A DNA stretch of 64,000 nt, taken from contig JAOTOM010004336.1 of assembly GCA_034440615.1 (NCBI GenBank), positions 203,486-267,485 of the forward strand, read 5' to 3'. The position numbers and the translations under genes were made by a program. Below, one piece after another: positions 33,489 through 43,799 of the stretch; the stretch's first letter is position 1, and every line of letters begins with the position of its first letter. Under the pieces are notes generated by a model, which saw only the letters and a program-made list of their open reading frames with translations, was not told the DNA's origin and did no database searches. The DNA comes from Ashinkailepas kermadecensis (Eukaryota > Arthropoda > Thecostraca > Neolepadidae).

Positions 33489-34403
33489 TCATAAATCCTC
33501 TTTGTCATCTGTCACCGGGAGATCACAACTACCGCGGTCACCCGCCGTGGCAAGATCACAGTCCACTGGCTCGTACTCGGTGGAGTGCAGCGTGTCCGCA
33601 GACAGCCAGTCCAGCTCGTCCGACACCGGGAACGGCACCTGGTCGGGCACGGGGTACTGCGGCCACTCCACCACACCGGCGCCAAACTTCAGCTCCAGCA
33701 ACTGGCGCGCTCGGTTCGGCACGGTCACGTTGACGCCGACGAACGGTATCGTCTCCAGCGGCGTCAGGAAGCTCTCGGGAAACTCGCAGTCCTGCCGGTG
33801 CGACGCGAACCACGTGTCCTTGGTCATGGTGCCGTTGCGCGAGTAGAACGGGAACACGTCCACGTGCACCCGGTTGGAGGCGCTGTACTGCACGCGGAAG
33901 AAGCGGCCCTCGGGCGCCTTCTCCCACACGAAGCCCTGCTCGTCCTGCACGGCCGACTTGACCGCGGCGTGCAGGTGCGCGCACGCCGGCACGTCCGCCT
34001 GGTAGACGCCCACGTCCACGTCCGAGTCCCACGGGATGATGTCGCCCGATCGGACGGCGCCCAGCAGACTGCCGCCCTCCAGCCAGAAGCGGGCACCGCA
34101 CGCGCGCAGTGTGGCGAACACGTGGCGCGCGGTACGCCGTAGGTGGCGCAGGCAGCAGGGCGGCGTCCAGCGACCGGCCAGCAGGTAGGCCGGCGTATCG
34201 CCCACCAGCGACGGGAAACAGCGCGCCGTGTCGCGCCGGCAGCCCAGCCACTGGGACCGGCCGCGCCGCACCACGCGCTTCACGTCCCACCGCCGGAGGA
34301 AGAGCGCGCGCTGGTGGTGCCGGTGCTGCTGCAGCTTGTGGCGCACGCGGGCTGTCAGTGGCGGCCGGGTGGACGCCAGCAGGCCGCCGTCGACGACGTC
34401 GGT
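33489..34403 (-). CDS. FKRP: Fukutin-related protein, C-terminal catalytic exon
   Basis: FKRP adds ribitol-5-phosphate from CDP-ribitol to the matriglycan-bearing O-mannosyl glycan of alpha-dystroglycan in the Golgi. This minus-strand exon starts after the acceptor GTTTCCGCAG in phase 0 and encodes 304 residues with a stop at 33489. It contains the cysteines of the family's zinc-binding loop (GCRRDTARC and PPCC). It also has the LicD/nucleotidyltransferase-type catalytic region (FWLEGGSLLGAVRSGDIIPW followed by DSDVDVGVY), GFVWEKAPEGRFFRVQYS, HVDVFPFY and MTKDTW, then LELKFG and QYP near the end. These follow the vertebrate FKRP order closely and no break is seen. The tail after the QYP block is acidic and specific to this sequence. 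Confidence 0.95.
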   Translation of the reverse strand, partial: TDVVDGGLLASTRPPLTARVRHKLQQHRHHQRALFLRRWDVKRVVRRGRSQWLGCRRDTARCFPSLVGDTPAYLLAGRWTPPCCLRHLRRTARHVFATLRACGARFWLEGGSLLGAVRSGDIIPWDSDVDVGVYQADVPACAHLHAAVKSAVQDEQGFVWEKAPEGRFFRVQYSASNRVHVDVFPFYSRNGTMTKDTWFASHRQDCEFPESFLTPLETIPFVGVNVTVPNRARQLLELKFGAGVVEWPQYPVPDQVPFPVSDELDWLSADTLHSTEYEPVDCDLATAGDRGSCDLPVTDDKEDL

Positions 34404-34966
34404 CTGCGGAAACAGCCACGGTCCAGTCTTGAAACCGAAACAACAAACAAGAACAGCCAGTCCAGACCATTTATCGCCACAGCATGAGTACGGCAGAGTA
34501 CACGGCACGCACTCTTGCATTCAGGCCTGCATGTGTTCCAGGTGGACATGTTTTCTATCAACACACGCTCACGGCTCCAAAAACAGCTACACAGCTGGGT
34601 CTTTCGGGCTCATGAAATGCCAGCATTAATTAAATAGCAACTACATATTTCATTGTTTAATACGTCTAGTGCTCTGACTGTTGTCGCCGTTACATGCGTT
34701 CGATGCAATAACACTAGATTCAATTGCCTTAGATGTGAACGGCTGCGACAAGGACGACAGTTCAATCAGCAGTAGCAGCACGTGCACTAACATCGGGATG
34801 AGGCATTTGGACAGTTATGATGTTATTCCCGAGGCACATCACATTAGCGTTGACACCAGGAATTCTGGAATGTCTGTACGTAGAGGCAGTAGAACGAGGG
34901 CCGACGTACCTGGAGGTCCGCCTGGTACGTCTGTACGTAGAGACAGCAGGGCGAGGACCGACGTAC
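34404..34966 (-). other. FKRP intron
   Basis: A 563-bp intron with donor CCAG|GTACGT at 34966 and acceptor CCGCAG at 34404. Its 5' part repeats the end of exon 1 (see the 57-bp repeat), giving a second potential donor at 34909. Confidence 0.8.
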
Positions 34967-35025
34967 CTGGAGGCCTGCCCGGGACGTCTGTACGTAGAGG
35001 CAGTCGGGCGAGGGTCGACAGAACG
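34874..35025. repeat. 57-bp tandem duplication across the FKRP exon 1 splice donor
   Basis: Units start at 34874, 34931 and 34988 (the last partial), with CTGTACGTAGAG at each start. The first two units contain the same donor sequence, so splicing at 34909 instead of 34966 would add exactly 57 nt, or 19 residues, in frame. Confidence 0.9.
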
Positions 35026-35584
35026 GGTCGGCCAGCTGCCACAGCAGTGCGGTGGGCAGCAGCAGGCCGTGCGGTCCTCGGACGCCGTCACAGCGCGTGC
35101 CCGCCTGGTCGGCGTAGTGCAGCGTCCAGCGGCGCTCATCCAGCACGACGCGCTCACACGACACGGTGCCGGCCGGCAGCGCCAGCAGCGCCGCCTGGCG
35201 GGCCGCCGCCAGCGCCGCCACACGGTCAAAGTCGACAACTGCCACGAAGTCGGGCAGCAGCAGCACATGCGAGGTGGCGACGAGATCTGGCGGGACGCGC
35301 TCCAGCAGCGGCACGTCAATCGACGGCTTGGTTACGTGAAGCCGCGCAGGTGGCGCTAACGTGACGGCTGGATACGGCAGGGTCTCGCTGACCACCAGCA
35401 CGGCGGGGAAATGCCGGCCAAGCTCTTCGCTCGCCGCAGTAATGTTGTTGGCGAAGTGCTCAAATTCCACCAGCATGGGAGTCATGCTGACGCTGCTAGC
35501 TCGATTCCAGTACCAGAAAAGGAAAACTGAGCTGAGCAATGCAACATATGTCGCAGAGTGACATATTTTTGTACCATTCTCCAT
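34967..35584 (-). CDS. FKRP: Fukutin-related protein, N-terminal exon
   Basis: The exon encodes 206 residues from a Met at 35584 and ends in phase 0 at the donor, exactly matching the next exon. Residues about 12-26 (TYVALLSSVFLFWYW) form a signal-anchor after a short polar N-terminus, as expected for a type II Golgi enzyme. The stem domain that follows includes VLVVSETLPYP, a central segment with LLLPDFVAVVDFDRV, and PHGLLLPTALLWQLADPFCR near the end, which is characteristic of the FKRP N-terminal domain. The total of about 510 residues with the second exon is close to the usual size (human about 495). The chosen Met is the first in the frame and lies just upstream of the signal anchor. Confidence 0.93.
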
Positions 35585-35729
35585 CCCGATCTTGCATCTG
35601 AAAAAGGTGATGTAGTTAAACTATGGTCAGAGCCACTACCAAATCTGAATATTTGCATTCAGTTGAACAGGATAAGATGATTTAAAACGTGTTTTCTTCA
35701 AAAGCTATATATAAAAGCTATCATGATAG

Positions 35730-36015
35730 CTTAGGTTAGGTTGGGCTAGGCTTTTTTTAATTTGGAAAATTTTAAGAAAATAAATGGCTTGACATTTTCA
35801 AACTAGGCTCATTTAGGTTATGTTGTATTTTGTATATTTTTTACATTTCTTTTTATGCTCTTACTTAACTCAAAGCCCTTTTAGCATTATTTTGCTCACA
35901 ACCTAAGAGGTAAGCATTTGCACAGAAAATTAGTGATCCGATCATCTTAGTCACATTCATGAGCATTGCACTGGAAAGATACATTCCAATAATTCATAAA
36001 ACACCAGGTGATATG
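35730..36015 (+). repeat. LINE-associated 5' repeat (TTAGGTT-rich), copy 1
   Basis: The stretch combines TTAGGTT-like runs, ACTTAACTCAAAGCCCTTTT, GCATTTGCACAGAAAAT and AATTCATAAAACACC. The same order of blocks occurs twice more at about 60770-61215 and 61240-61460. Its position just upstream of the LINE reading frames suggests LINE 5' UTR; this is inference. Confidence 0.7.
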
Positions 36016-36305
36016 AATTATTTGCTGGTTATGCATCTGGGGTCTGGAGGTGAGACTTTCAGATATACAATGGGTGACTAGACAATGGGGTGGGGAGGGA
36101 AGAAGCGGCACTACCATCTCAGGGATATGCCAATAGTGACAGGTTAGGCAATAGAACCTCACAGTCAGCAAATAGGGATAGCAGTAGTTCGAGGGGGCAG
36201 AGTGGTAGCTCATCCAGAGATGAAAGAGCTACTCAACATGAAAAAGCCAAAGCTGGTTATGGAATATATGTTAAGTGCATGATGCTTAATGTTCAGAGTA
36301 TTTGA

Positions 36306-36875
36306 TCCAAGTTTGATGAGTTCAAGTGTTATGTTGCTGAGGAGGAACCAGTTTTTGTTTGCATTACTGAGGCATGGGTCAGTGAGGGGTATTTTGGGGA
36401 TAACTTGAAGGACTATGAGATCCAGGGATACAATATGATTTCGTGCAATAGGGGTGCAGCAGTGAAAGGGTGTGGTGTAATGCTCTATGTAAATAGCTTA
36501 TTCAGTTACCAAAAAGTAGCAGATGGAGTAAAAAATGTGTTTGTGGAGTCCATTTGGCTTCATGTTGCTGTGGGAAAAGGCAACAGCAATAAACTGAGGA
36601 TAGGAGCTTTGTACAGATCAGGAACCTTGCCACAGTCTCAGCAACTGGAGCTTGATAAGGTGATTTGCAAGGAAATCAGTAGAAACTTTTGGAGGAAATG
36701 CCTTATTCTTGGTGACTTTAATCTAAAAGGAAGTGAAAATGTTGGTGTTGGCTCCCCATCATGTAAACTGTTTAGGAAATGCCTTGAAGAGGACCTTTCC
36801 TTACACCAGTTTGTAACAGAACCAACTAGGCAGGGTTCATTCTTGGACCTTGTCTTCTCAGATTTAAGTGATTAA
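36306..36875 (+). pseudogene. LINE endonuclease domain (broken ORF2 start)
   Basis: The frame is open from after a stop at 36302 to 36874. It carries the endonuclease residues expected around TEAWV, LGDFNL and FSD, but ends at a stop where the final SDH motif would be. Part of the LINE at 36090-39250. Confidence 0.85.
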
Positions 36876-37532
36876 TTCAAGACTTGACTGTAGGAGAAAC
36901 TCTGGGAAGAAGTGACCATAACATATTGTGATTCACAGCACAAGTTGAGGGCACAATCAAGGATTATTTGGCAAAGGTTCCAAATTTTGACAGGGCAGAC
37001 TTTCGCTGCATGGGAACAGCTTTAAGTGCCATATAATGGGAAGAAGAAATCTCCACTTTAAATGCCTGTGAAATGTGGGAAAAGTTAAAATCTTACTTGA
37101 GGGAAATTCAAATTAGACATGTACCCCAAAAGCAAAGGTGCAAAAGAAGGGTAGGAAAGCCAGCATGGCTTATGTCAAATGTGACAAAAGCAATTTAGGC
37201 TAAGAAAGATACATTTAGAGTGTTTAAGGAAGCTTCAAATATCGTAAATCTAAGGTCGTATCAAAAAGCTAGAGATGCTGCAAAGCAGAAAACCAGAGCA
37301 GCAAAGTGAGAAAAATAATTGTATTTGGCTAGGAACTGTAATGGGGACAGTAAAAAGTTCTTTAGTTTCCACAAGCTAAGTAAAGTTTCAAGCACAATTG
37401 GTCCACTGGAAGTAAATGGGACTATATTGAGTGAGGATGGTGAGATGGTTGAGGAGCTGAGCAAGCAGTTTAAATCAGTGTTTACCTTGGAAGATGTGAC
37501 TAATCTGCCAACTGTACAGTTCAGTGACAGGT

Positions 37533-38408
37533 GATCATATAAACAATGGTGATTTCATTGATGATGATGTTGTTTTCAATTATATCAGGAAAATAAAGCC
37601 AAACAAGGCAGCAGGACCTGATGGAATTTATGCTAGGGTATTGCGGGAAACTGAAAAGGAACTGGCAATTCCACTTAGTATAATATTTTGTAGATCAATT
37701 TCACAACATGAAATTCCAACATATTGGAAAAGGGAAAATGTAGTTCCTATTTTCCAGAAAGGAGAAAGAGGGAAAGTTGAAAACTATTGGCCAGTAAGCC
37801 TCACATCCCTAGTCTGCAAGGTACTCAAATCAATTATCAAGGATAGAATAGTTAGTTTTCTGGAAGGTAACAGATTGATTCAAGATACTCAACATGGGTT
37901 TAGAAAAGAGTGATCGTGTCTCATAAATCTCTTCAACTTTTTTAATTTTGCTACAGAACAATTTGATCAGGGAAATCAGGTTGATGTAGCATATCTTGAC
38001 TTTAGTAAGGCCTTTGACAAGGTACACCATACATGGTTAATGATGCAGCTTCAGGGCCATGGTATTGCAGGTAGCATCCTAAAATGGATAGAGTTGTGGC
38101 TTTCAGATAGACACCAGAGAGTGATGCTAAATGGTACAAAGTCATCATGGCAAAATGTTCTTAGTGGAGTCCCCCAGGGGTCAGTACTGGGGCCACTGTT
38201 GTTCATTATATTTGAAAATATCATTGAAAGTGGCCTAAGTAGTAAGGTTTTGAAATTTGCTCATGATTTGAAGGTCTTTAGGGCAATAACAGTGCACAAT
38301 GAGCAGGTCTTGCTGCAGAAAGACTTAGACGAGCTTGTGAAGTGGTCCGAAAAATGGCAAATGAAATTTAATTTTGATAAGTGCAAAATCATGCATGTAT
38401 GTAGGTAG
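37533..38408 (+). pseudogene. LINE reverse transcriptase (broken)
   Basis: Fingers and palm motifs are clear (KPNKAAGPDGI, NYWPVSLTSL, DFSKAFDKV, GVPQGSVLGPLLF). Stops at 37911 and 38406 break the frame, and the YADD/FADD catalytic pair is FAHD. Non-functional. Confidence 0.9.
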
Positions 38409-39299
38409 CATATGAAGGCTCCATACTTCATGGGTGGCCAAGAACTATCTGTGACTCAGCAAGAGAAGGACTTAGGTGTTATTTTGAACACAAAATTTGG
38501 GGCATCAGAACAGACCAAAGAAGCCATGAAGAAGGCACTAAAAATGCTTGGGGCAATAAATAGGAACATATCATACAAAAGTGAGGGAAGTCATCAGGAA
38601 GCTTTACTGTGAATTATGTTGGGCCACATTTGGAATACTGTGTCCAAGCTTGGTCTCCTAGTTATGAAAAAGATTGTTGGCTTTTAGAGAGAGTACAAAA
38701 GAGGGCAAGAAAAATGGTTAATGGTATAAGCAACATGGCGTAAGAGGAAAGATTGGAGAACTTGAATATGTTTCCACTTAGATATAGAGGTCTCATCTTC
38801 CACTGAGAGGAGATCTCATCAAGGTCTTTAAATTTGTCCATGGTCAGGAACAGGGATATCTCAGGGAAATGTTTGAATTTAACAGAAATGATGCAATTAA
38901 AGGTCATCCATTCAAAATTAAAGTTAACCACAGCAGGACAAGGTTAAGACAGTCTTTCTTCACCAACAGGGTAGTAGAACATTGGAACCAGCTGCCAGAA
39001 ACCATTGTCAGTGGCAGCACACTGAACATCTTTAAAAACAGCATAGACACTCATTATCAGAAAAGAGGGCTTGCTTTTCAGTATTCCAGGAAGGGCTGAT
39101 CAACAGATTTGTTGGGCAACTGGTTCAGTGTCCAGAGTGCAACCAAGAAGGGCCCTTGTGGTCTGTGGCTCATAGTTGCACTGATCTTTTATGTCTTTAT
39201 GGGTGGTATGGAACTAGATGTTAGTAAAGAGGGAACATACTTAGATGTTAGTTTCAAATGACCTTAAAGTAGAAAAACAATGTACCTACCTCCACTAGG

Positions 39300-40455
39300 A
39301 ACAGGGAAATAAGAATGCAGATAATCACTAATACAAGCGAGGTATGAGAGCAAGGAAGTCATGAAAAACTACTCAGCCTGCATGTGACCCCACTTGGAAC
39401 ATTCTGTACAGACATGGAGCCCAGACTTGGAAAGAGATATAAGTCGGTTTTACAGCGGAACTTTGCTCCCAGGTCACGTGGTCTCAGGAACAAGATAGAG
39501 GGAGAAGACCCGGCATAGTGATCTGCATAAATTAAAAGCGACCACATCAGTTTTAATAACAAAATAGGTCGTACTATTGACGCTGCTGAAATAAGTAAAA
39601 TTAAACTTACGAATATCAGCAAATTGCAATACGCTTTCTAATTTACGTTGAGACTGTACTCAGCTCTATGGTATCTGGCAGCCGACGGATGACTGCCAGA
39701 TGACAAATTGGCGCTGTGGTTAAATTAGCGAAGGATGCGGTTATAAGTCAATTTCCTGAGCAACGGTACAGAAAATGATAACAAAAGTACACTTAATCGA
39801 TGTCAACCAAGTTATAAATCTATACCTGATACTGCCGACATGCTCACACCGCACAACTAATAAATATTAACACCACACCCCACGAGTAGGACGCTCGTGC
39901 ACCGACTGATTTGTTGCCTGCCGCATACTGGGATATAGGTTTTGGAATATAAAATGGTTTAAGGAAAATTATGCTAAAACAATCAGCCAAAAAGCATATT
40001 ATTCTCACCACCAAGAAACAAGTTTTGTCAATTAAAAAGCTGAGAAAATTGAGTGAAATCAATTCTTGTTAATAATAAATGTTCTTCGATGTACTTTTTT
40101 AGTTCATGTCTGGAATGTTTAGGTGAAGCAAGGAATGACTTGGAAGGATGAAAAGCGACTAGATGGGATAGCAAATTGCCGCTGTAAAACCGACTATATA
40201 GATACACAAGAAAGAGTGCAGTGCAAAGCCACCAGACTCATCAGTGGACGAGGTAACTTAAAATATGGAGAAAGGATTATGGCATTACATATGTACTCAA
40301 TCAAGCATAGGAGATTAAGGGGTGATATGATTGCAATGCATAAAATCATTAAAGGGTTAAATACGGTCAATTTGAATGATGCTCTTCTATTGAAAGTATC
40401 ACATAAGGGTCATCAACTCCGGTTAGACAAGTCAAGGTGTAAGACAGTTAAGTGA
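39300..40455 (+). mobile_element. Second LINE 3' fragment, split by a TIR element
   Basis: Bases 39300-39441 read as the HLEHSVQTWSPDLERD region of the same LINE clade. They continue at 40196-40455 with DTQERVQCKATRLI and LRGDMIAMHKIIKG. The 754-bp TIR element sits exactly between them. Without the insertion and one copy of its ATATA duplication, the two halves read in the same frame. The fragment ends near a GTAG tetramer run at 40466. Confidence 0.88.
39442..40195. mobile_element. Non-autonomous TIR element (MITE-like), copy 1
   Basis: A 754-bp element with perfect 16-bp terminal inverted repeats (AGTCGGTTTTACAGCG / CGCTGTAAAACCGACT), flanked on both sides by ATATA as target duplication. 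It has no coding capacity. A second copy at 61724-62493 is about 95 percent identical by eye and differs by a 16-bp indel. Superfamily not assigned. Confidence 0.92.
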
Positions 40456-41873
40456 CGACCACTCGTAGGTAGGTAGGTAGGTAGGCGCCTAGGACATACA
40501 TAGTGCTTACCTAGGTACGAACCACAATCAAATTTGCGTGGTTGACATGGGAATAAAGGTGCTGAGCTTTCATGCACTGTTGCCAGACAGTCGTGATGAA
40601 AAACCTTCAGATTTGGTATCCAAAACCTCTAGAAACCCCTGATGTTTTCAAAAACCCTCTAGAATTCCCTCTGAAAATTCTGTTCGCTAGAGATCGCAAT
40701 TTCTTTCCCCAGCCGGGTCGAGATATCCAGGTGCGAATACATGGGGGGGGGCAGGGTGCTGTTCCGGCGCGCGCAAAAAAAGCACTAAAACTGCGCCAAG
40801 CAGGAACGCGGTTCGACAAGTTAACATTGCGCCCCCTACCCCACTGGGGGGAATTCCTGGATCCGCGCCTTAGCGGCCGTCCATAAATTACGTTTTGCAT
40901 GGAGGGGTGGGGGGGTTGGACCGAGCGTAACCGGGGTATACCAACCCATGCTAAGCATACTAAAAAGTGCGTGACCGGGGGGAAAGAATATGCAAGCGAT
41001 ACGATTTTAGTCGGTAGTTATCACAGTTAGGTATGTGAGGCGTGACGCATTCAGAAGCCCGCTTGTGTGGCCATAAGCGACGAAGCGTCACCGCAGATTG
41101 TTTGGTGTGGGTGGGGTGATGGGGGGGGGGCAAACGCTATTTTGGGCGCGTTCTTTCAATACCATACCATAGGCGTAATGTGAAATTTTCTTATTTCAGG
41201 GGGTCGTGATCTTCCCCCTCTCCCCGGCTCCGCATGGGCGACGCATGTGGTGGAACGAAATTTCAGAAACCGTCTTCGATTTGTTTACAAACTCGTCTGA
41301 TTTGAGCAGCTTAAGAAGTGATATGTAGTTTAAGCATACATTTTTATTATCAAATATACTTGTTTCGAAAAAATGGATGTTCAAGCTAATTTTTTGGGGA
41401 AATCGGAATCTTAGAGGGGAGGGGGGGCTGGGCGCATTTTCTCCTGGACTCATCACTGCCTACTTAGTGTGCCGTAGTTACGTTTCGTCAGATTATACCG
41501 TCTCCCACATAAACTATCGCAATCACGGCGGCGGCCGCATTGGTGGTAATCGGTCATCAGGAACACCAGTGAGCAGTGAATGCGATTGGATACATATATT
41601 AGCATCGTATCACAACTGATGTCTGGAATTGCTTTAAATTGCACCATGTGTGCTCAGTGCTGCCGCATCTACACAAACGAACTTATCAGGGGAAGTTACA
41701 CAACACTAGGTTATAGCTTCCTTCTGCTCGAATTAGCTCAAATCAGTATGATGTGGGTTACACAACTACCTGTGCTAGCAAACCAGCAACAATTATACAA
41801 AGCACAACTTAAGGCGCGGTCAGCTCGTACGATAGGTACTTTCAGTGGTCACATTCTACCCACACAGAGTAGT

Positions 41874-43540
41874 CTACAGACTCTCTGGCCACTCACCATC
41901 ATATATCACATCACTTCTGAACACACGGATCATCTTTTCCGGGATGTCGTAAGTTACACAGTTTTTCCCCATCCCCTGCAGATTGGACCTGACTTGCAGA
42001 ATGGCTTCCATCATACGGATCTGCATCCTGTTCCGGAGTTTGGTTTTTACAATATTCATCTGCGAGAACAGCCGCTCCACAGATGCGTTGGACACGGGGG
42101 CACTCAGTATTGCTGTTCCCAACTTGTATATATTGGGGTACTTCTGGACTCCATCCGCCATCTTCTTCTCCCCCACCTCCCACCAGAACTCTCTCTGTCC
42201 ACCACAGGTACGTCAGCCGTGTCCTGCCAGTCCTCGTGATGCAGGGCGTTCCACTGTCTCTCAACATCATCTGGACTCCCAGCGATACTCTGGAAGTGAG
42301 CTGCAATTGGTACCACAGCCGGGCGTCCGCATACTTTCAGTGCAGATTCCGGTGACAGCCTGGTGAGATCGGAGAGGATGCCGATGTTCTCAGGAAGGCG
42401 CCTCTGTACTTCCGCTACGAGAGTCACGAGAAACTCGCGGCACTTCTCCCTGATAGGAATCGCTGACTCTTCTGGGATGTTGCACTCTTCCATACTGAAC
42501 TCGTGCCCGAAAAACAAGGCCCTAACTGGGATCAAGTTTTGCGATGGATCGAGCGCAATTAGACCTTCCGACGTCAGACTTCTTAGAGCGGATGGCATCA
42601 CGACCAGGTCCAACAAGCTCCGAAGGAACTCTTCCAAGTCCTTATGGAGCGCACATGGATCTGGATTTGAGCTTTGGAAGATGCGGTTGATCCGGTTGAC
42701 CGCCTTCAATTGCGTGGACATGAACGTCAAGAACAGACGGTTTTGCTGATCGTTGTACATCTGGTACAGCTGATCAGCTTGGTAGCAGCGCTCGCTATCT
42801 TTCGCCAGCATGAATGTCAACTTCAGTTCCTCATACTGTTCCAAAACTCTGTCTACGGCATCACCACGGCTAAGCCACCTTGTCATGGCCACCTTCGGTA
42901 TTTTACGATTTTTCTGACCGTCGTTTATGGTCGCGTACAGTTCTGAGTATTCTCTCTGCCGTTTAGGACTATGACTAAACCAATTATGTGTCTCACGGAC
43001 CATGAAGTCGAGATGCCGAGGGAGAATAGCACATGCCGTACTCGCTGCCAGGTGTAGCGAGTGGCACAGACACCGTACTACGATCAGGTGAGGAACCTTT
43101 TCCCTGAGACGGGTACTCACGGAGTGGTGTCGCCCCACCATGGCGCTGGCACCGTCCACACCGATGCCGACGAGGCGATGCACGGGCAGGTTGTCCAGCT
43201 CCAGTGCCTGCAGGATCGCTTCTGTGATTGTATCTGCCGTCGTTGACTCCAATTCAATGAGGCGATACAGTGTAGTCACCACTCGTTTCTGCCTTCTGCT
43301 AAAGTATCTCACAATCACACCGAGACACTGTGTATCTGACACGTCGGTCGATTCGTCTATTATAAGGCTAAAGTATGAGCCTTTCATATCGTCCAGGAGT
43401 TCTTGATGGATGACTGGCCCTATAATGTTATTTATAATGCCTGAACACTTCGTGCGATGAAGTTTCAAATCTTTTAGAATCTTGGAATTCGGGTCCAAAC
43501 TTGACAGCACCTCACCCAGATGGTCGACAGAGGCGTTTGA
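41874..43540 (-). pseudogene. hAT transposase, main part (ZNF862/DUF4371-like), frameshifted
   Basis: The minus-strand frame covers the RNase H-like catalytic core, with SLIIDESTDVSDTQCLGVIV, LVGIGVDGASAMVGRHHSVS, VRCLCHSLHLAAS and MTRWLSRGDAVDRVLEQYEE. The C-terminal dimerisation region follows (LGTAILSAPVSNASVERLFS, then KTKLRNRM). A small indel at about 42188 shifts the frame just before the dimerisation region. The N-terminal side is cut at the insertion boundary near 43545. The conserved order and spacing identify it as a hAT transposase of the vertebrate ZNF862/KIAA1586-like group. Confidence 0.92.
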
Positions 43541-43799
43541 CCCATTGTAGGGCGGCGAGGTCGGGGGCGGGGTCGGTGTGGGGGGATGGATGGGGAGGGG
43601 TAGGAATTTATGGGGAAAGGGGGACGGGTAGGTAGGGGTGGTGGTTTTGTGGGGGGGGGGGAAGTGGTATTGAGGAGGATGGGATATTAGGTGGTGGTTA
43701 CGGGTGTGGTTCGGTCTTAGTGGTCGGTCTGAGTGGTCGGTCTGAGTGGTCGGTCTGATTGGTCGGTCTGAATGGTGGCACTGTTGTTATGTTTCGTCT

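Larger units (their letters stand above)
36090..39250 (+). mobile_element. Degenerate CR1/L2-like LINE
   Basis: A non-LTR retrotransposon in plus orientation. An apurinic-type endonuclease region at 36280-36875 shows MLNVQSI, ITEAWV, GALYRS, LILGDFNL and LDLVFSD. A reverse transcriptase at about 37540-38410 shows NKAAGPDGI, DFSKAFDKVHH and GVPQGSVLGPLLF. The downstream segment, including HLEYCVQ-type sequence and RVVEHWNQLPETIV, runs to about 39100. Several stops and frame changes (for example 36302, 36874, 37196, 37532, 37911, 38406) break it. The catalytic FADD is FAHD, so this copy is inactive. Confidence 0.93.

Noticed and set aside
33556..34470. A 304-codon minus-strand frame overlapping FKRP in another register
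   Set aside because: Shadow of the GC-rich FKRP exon; the FKRP frame has clear family motifs.
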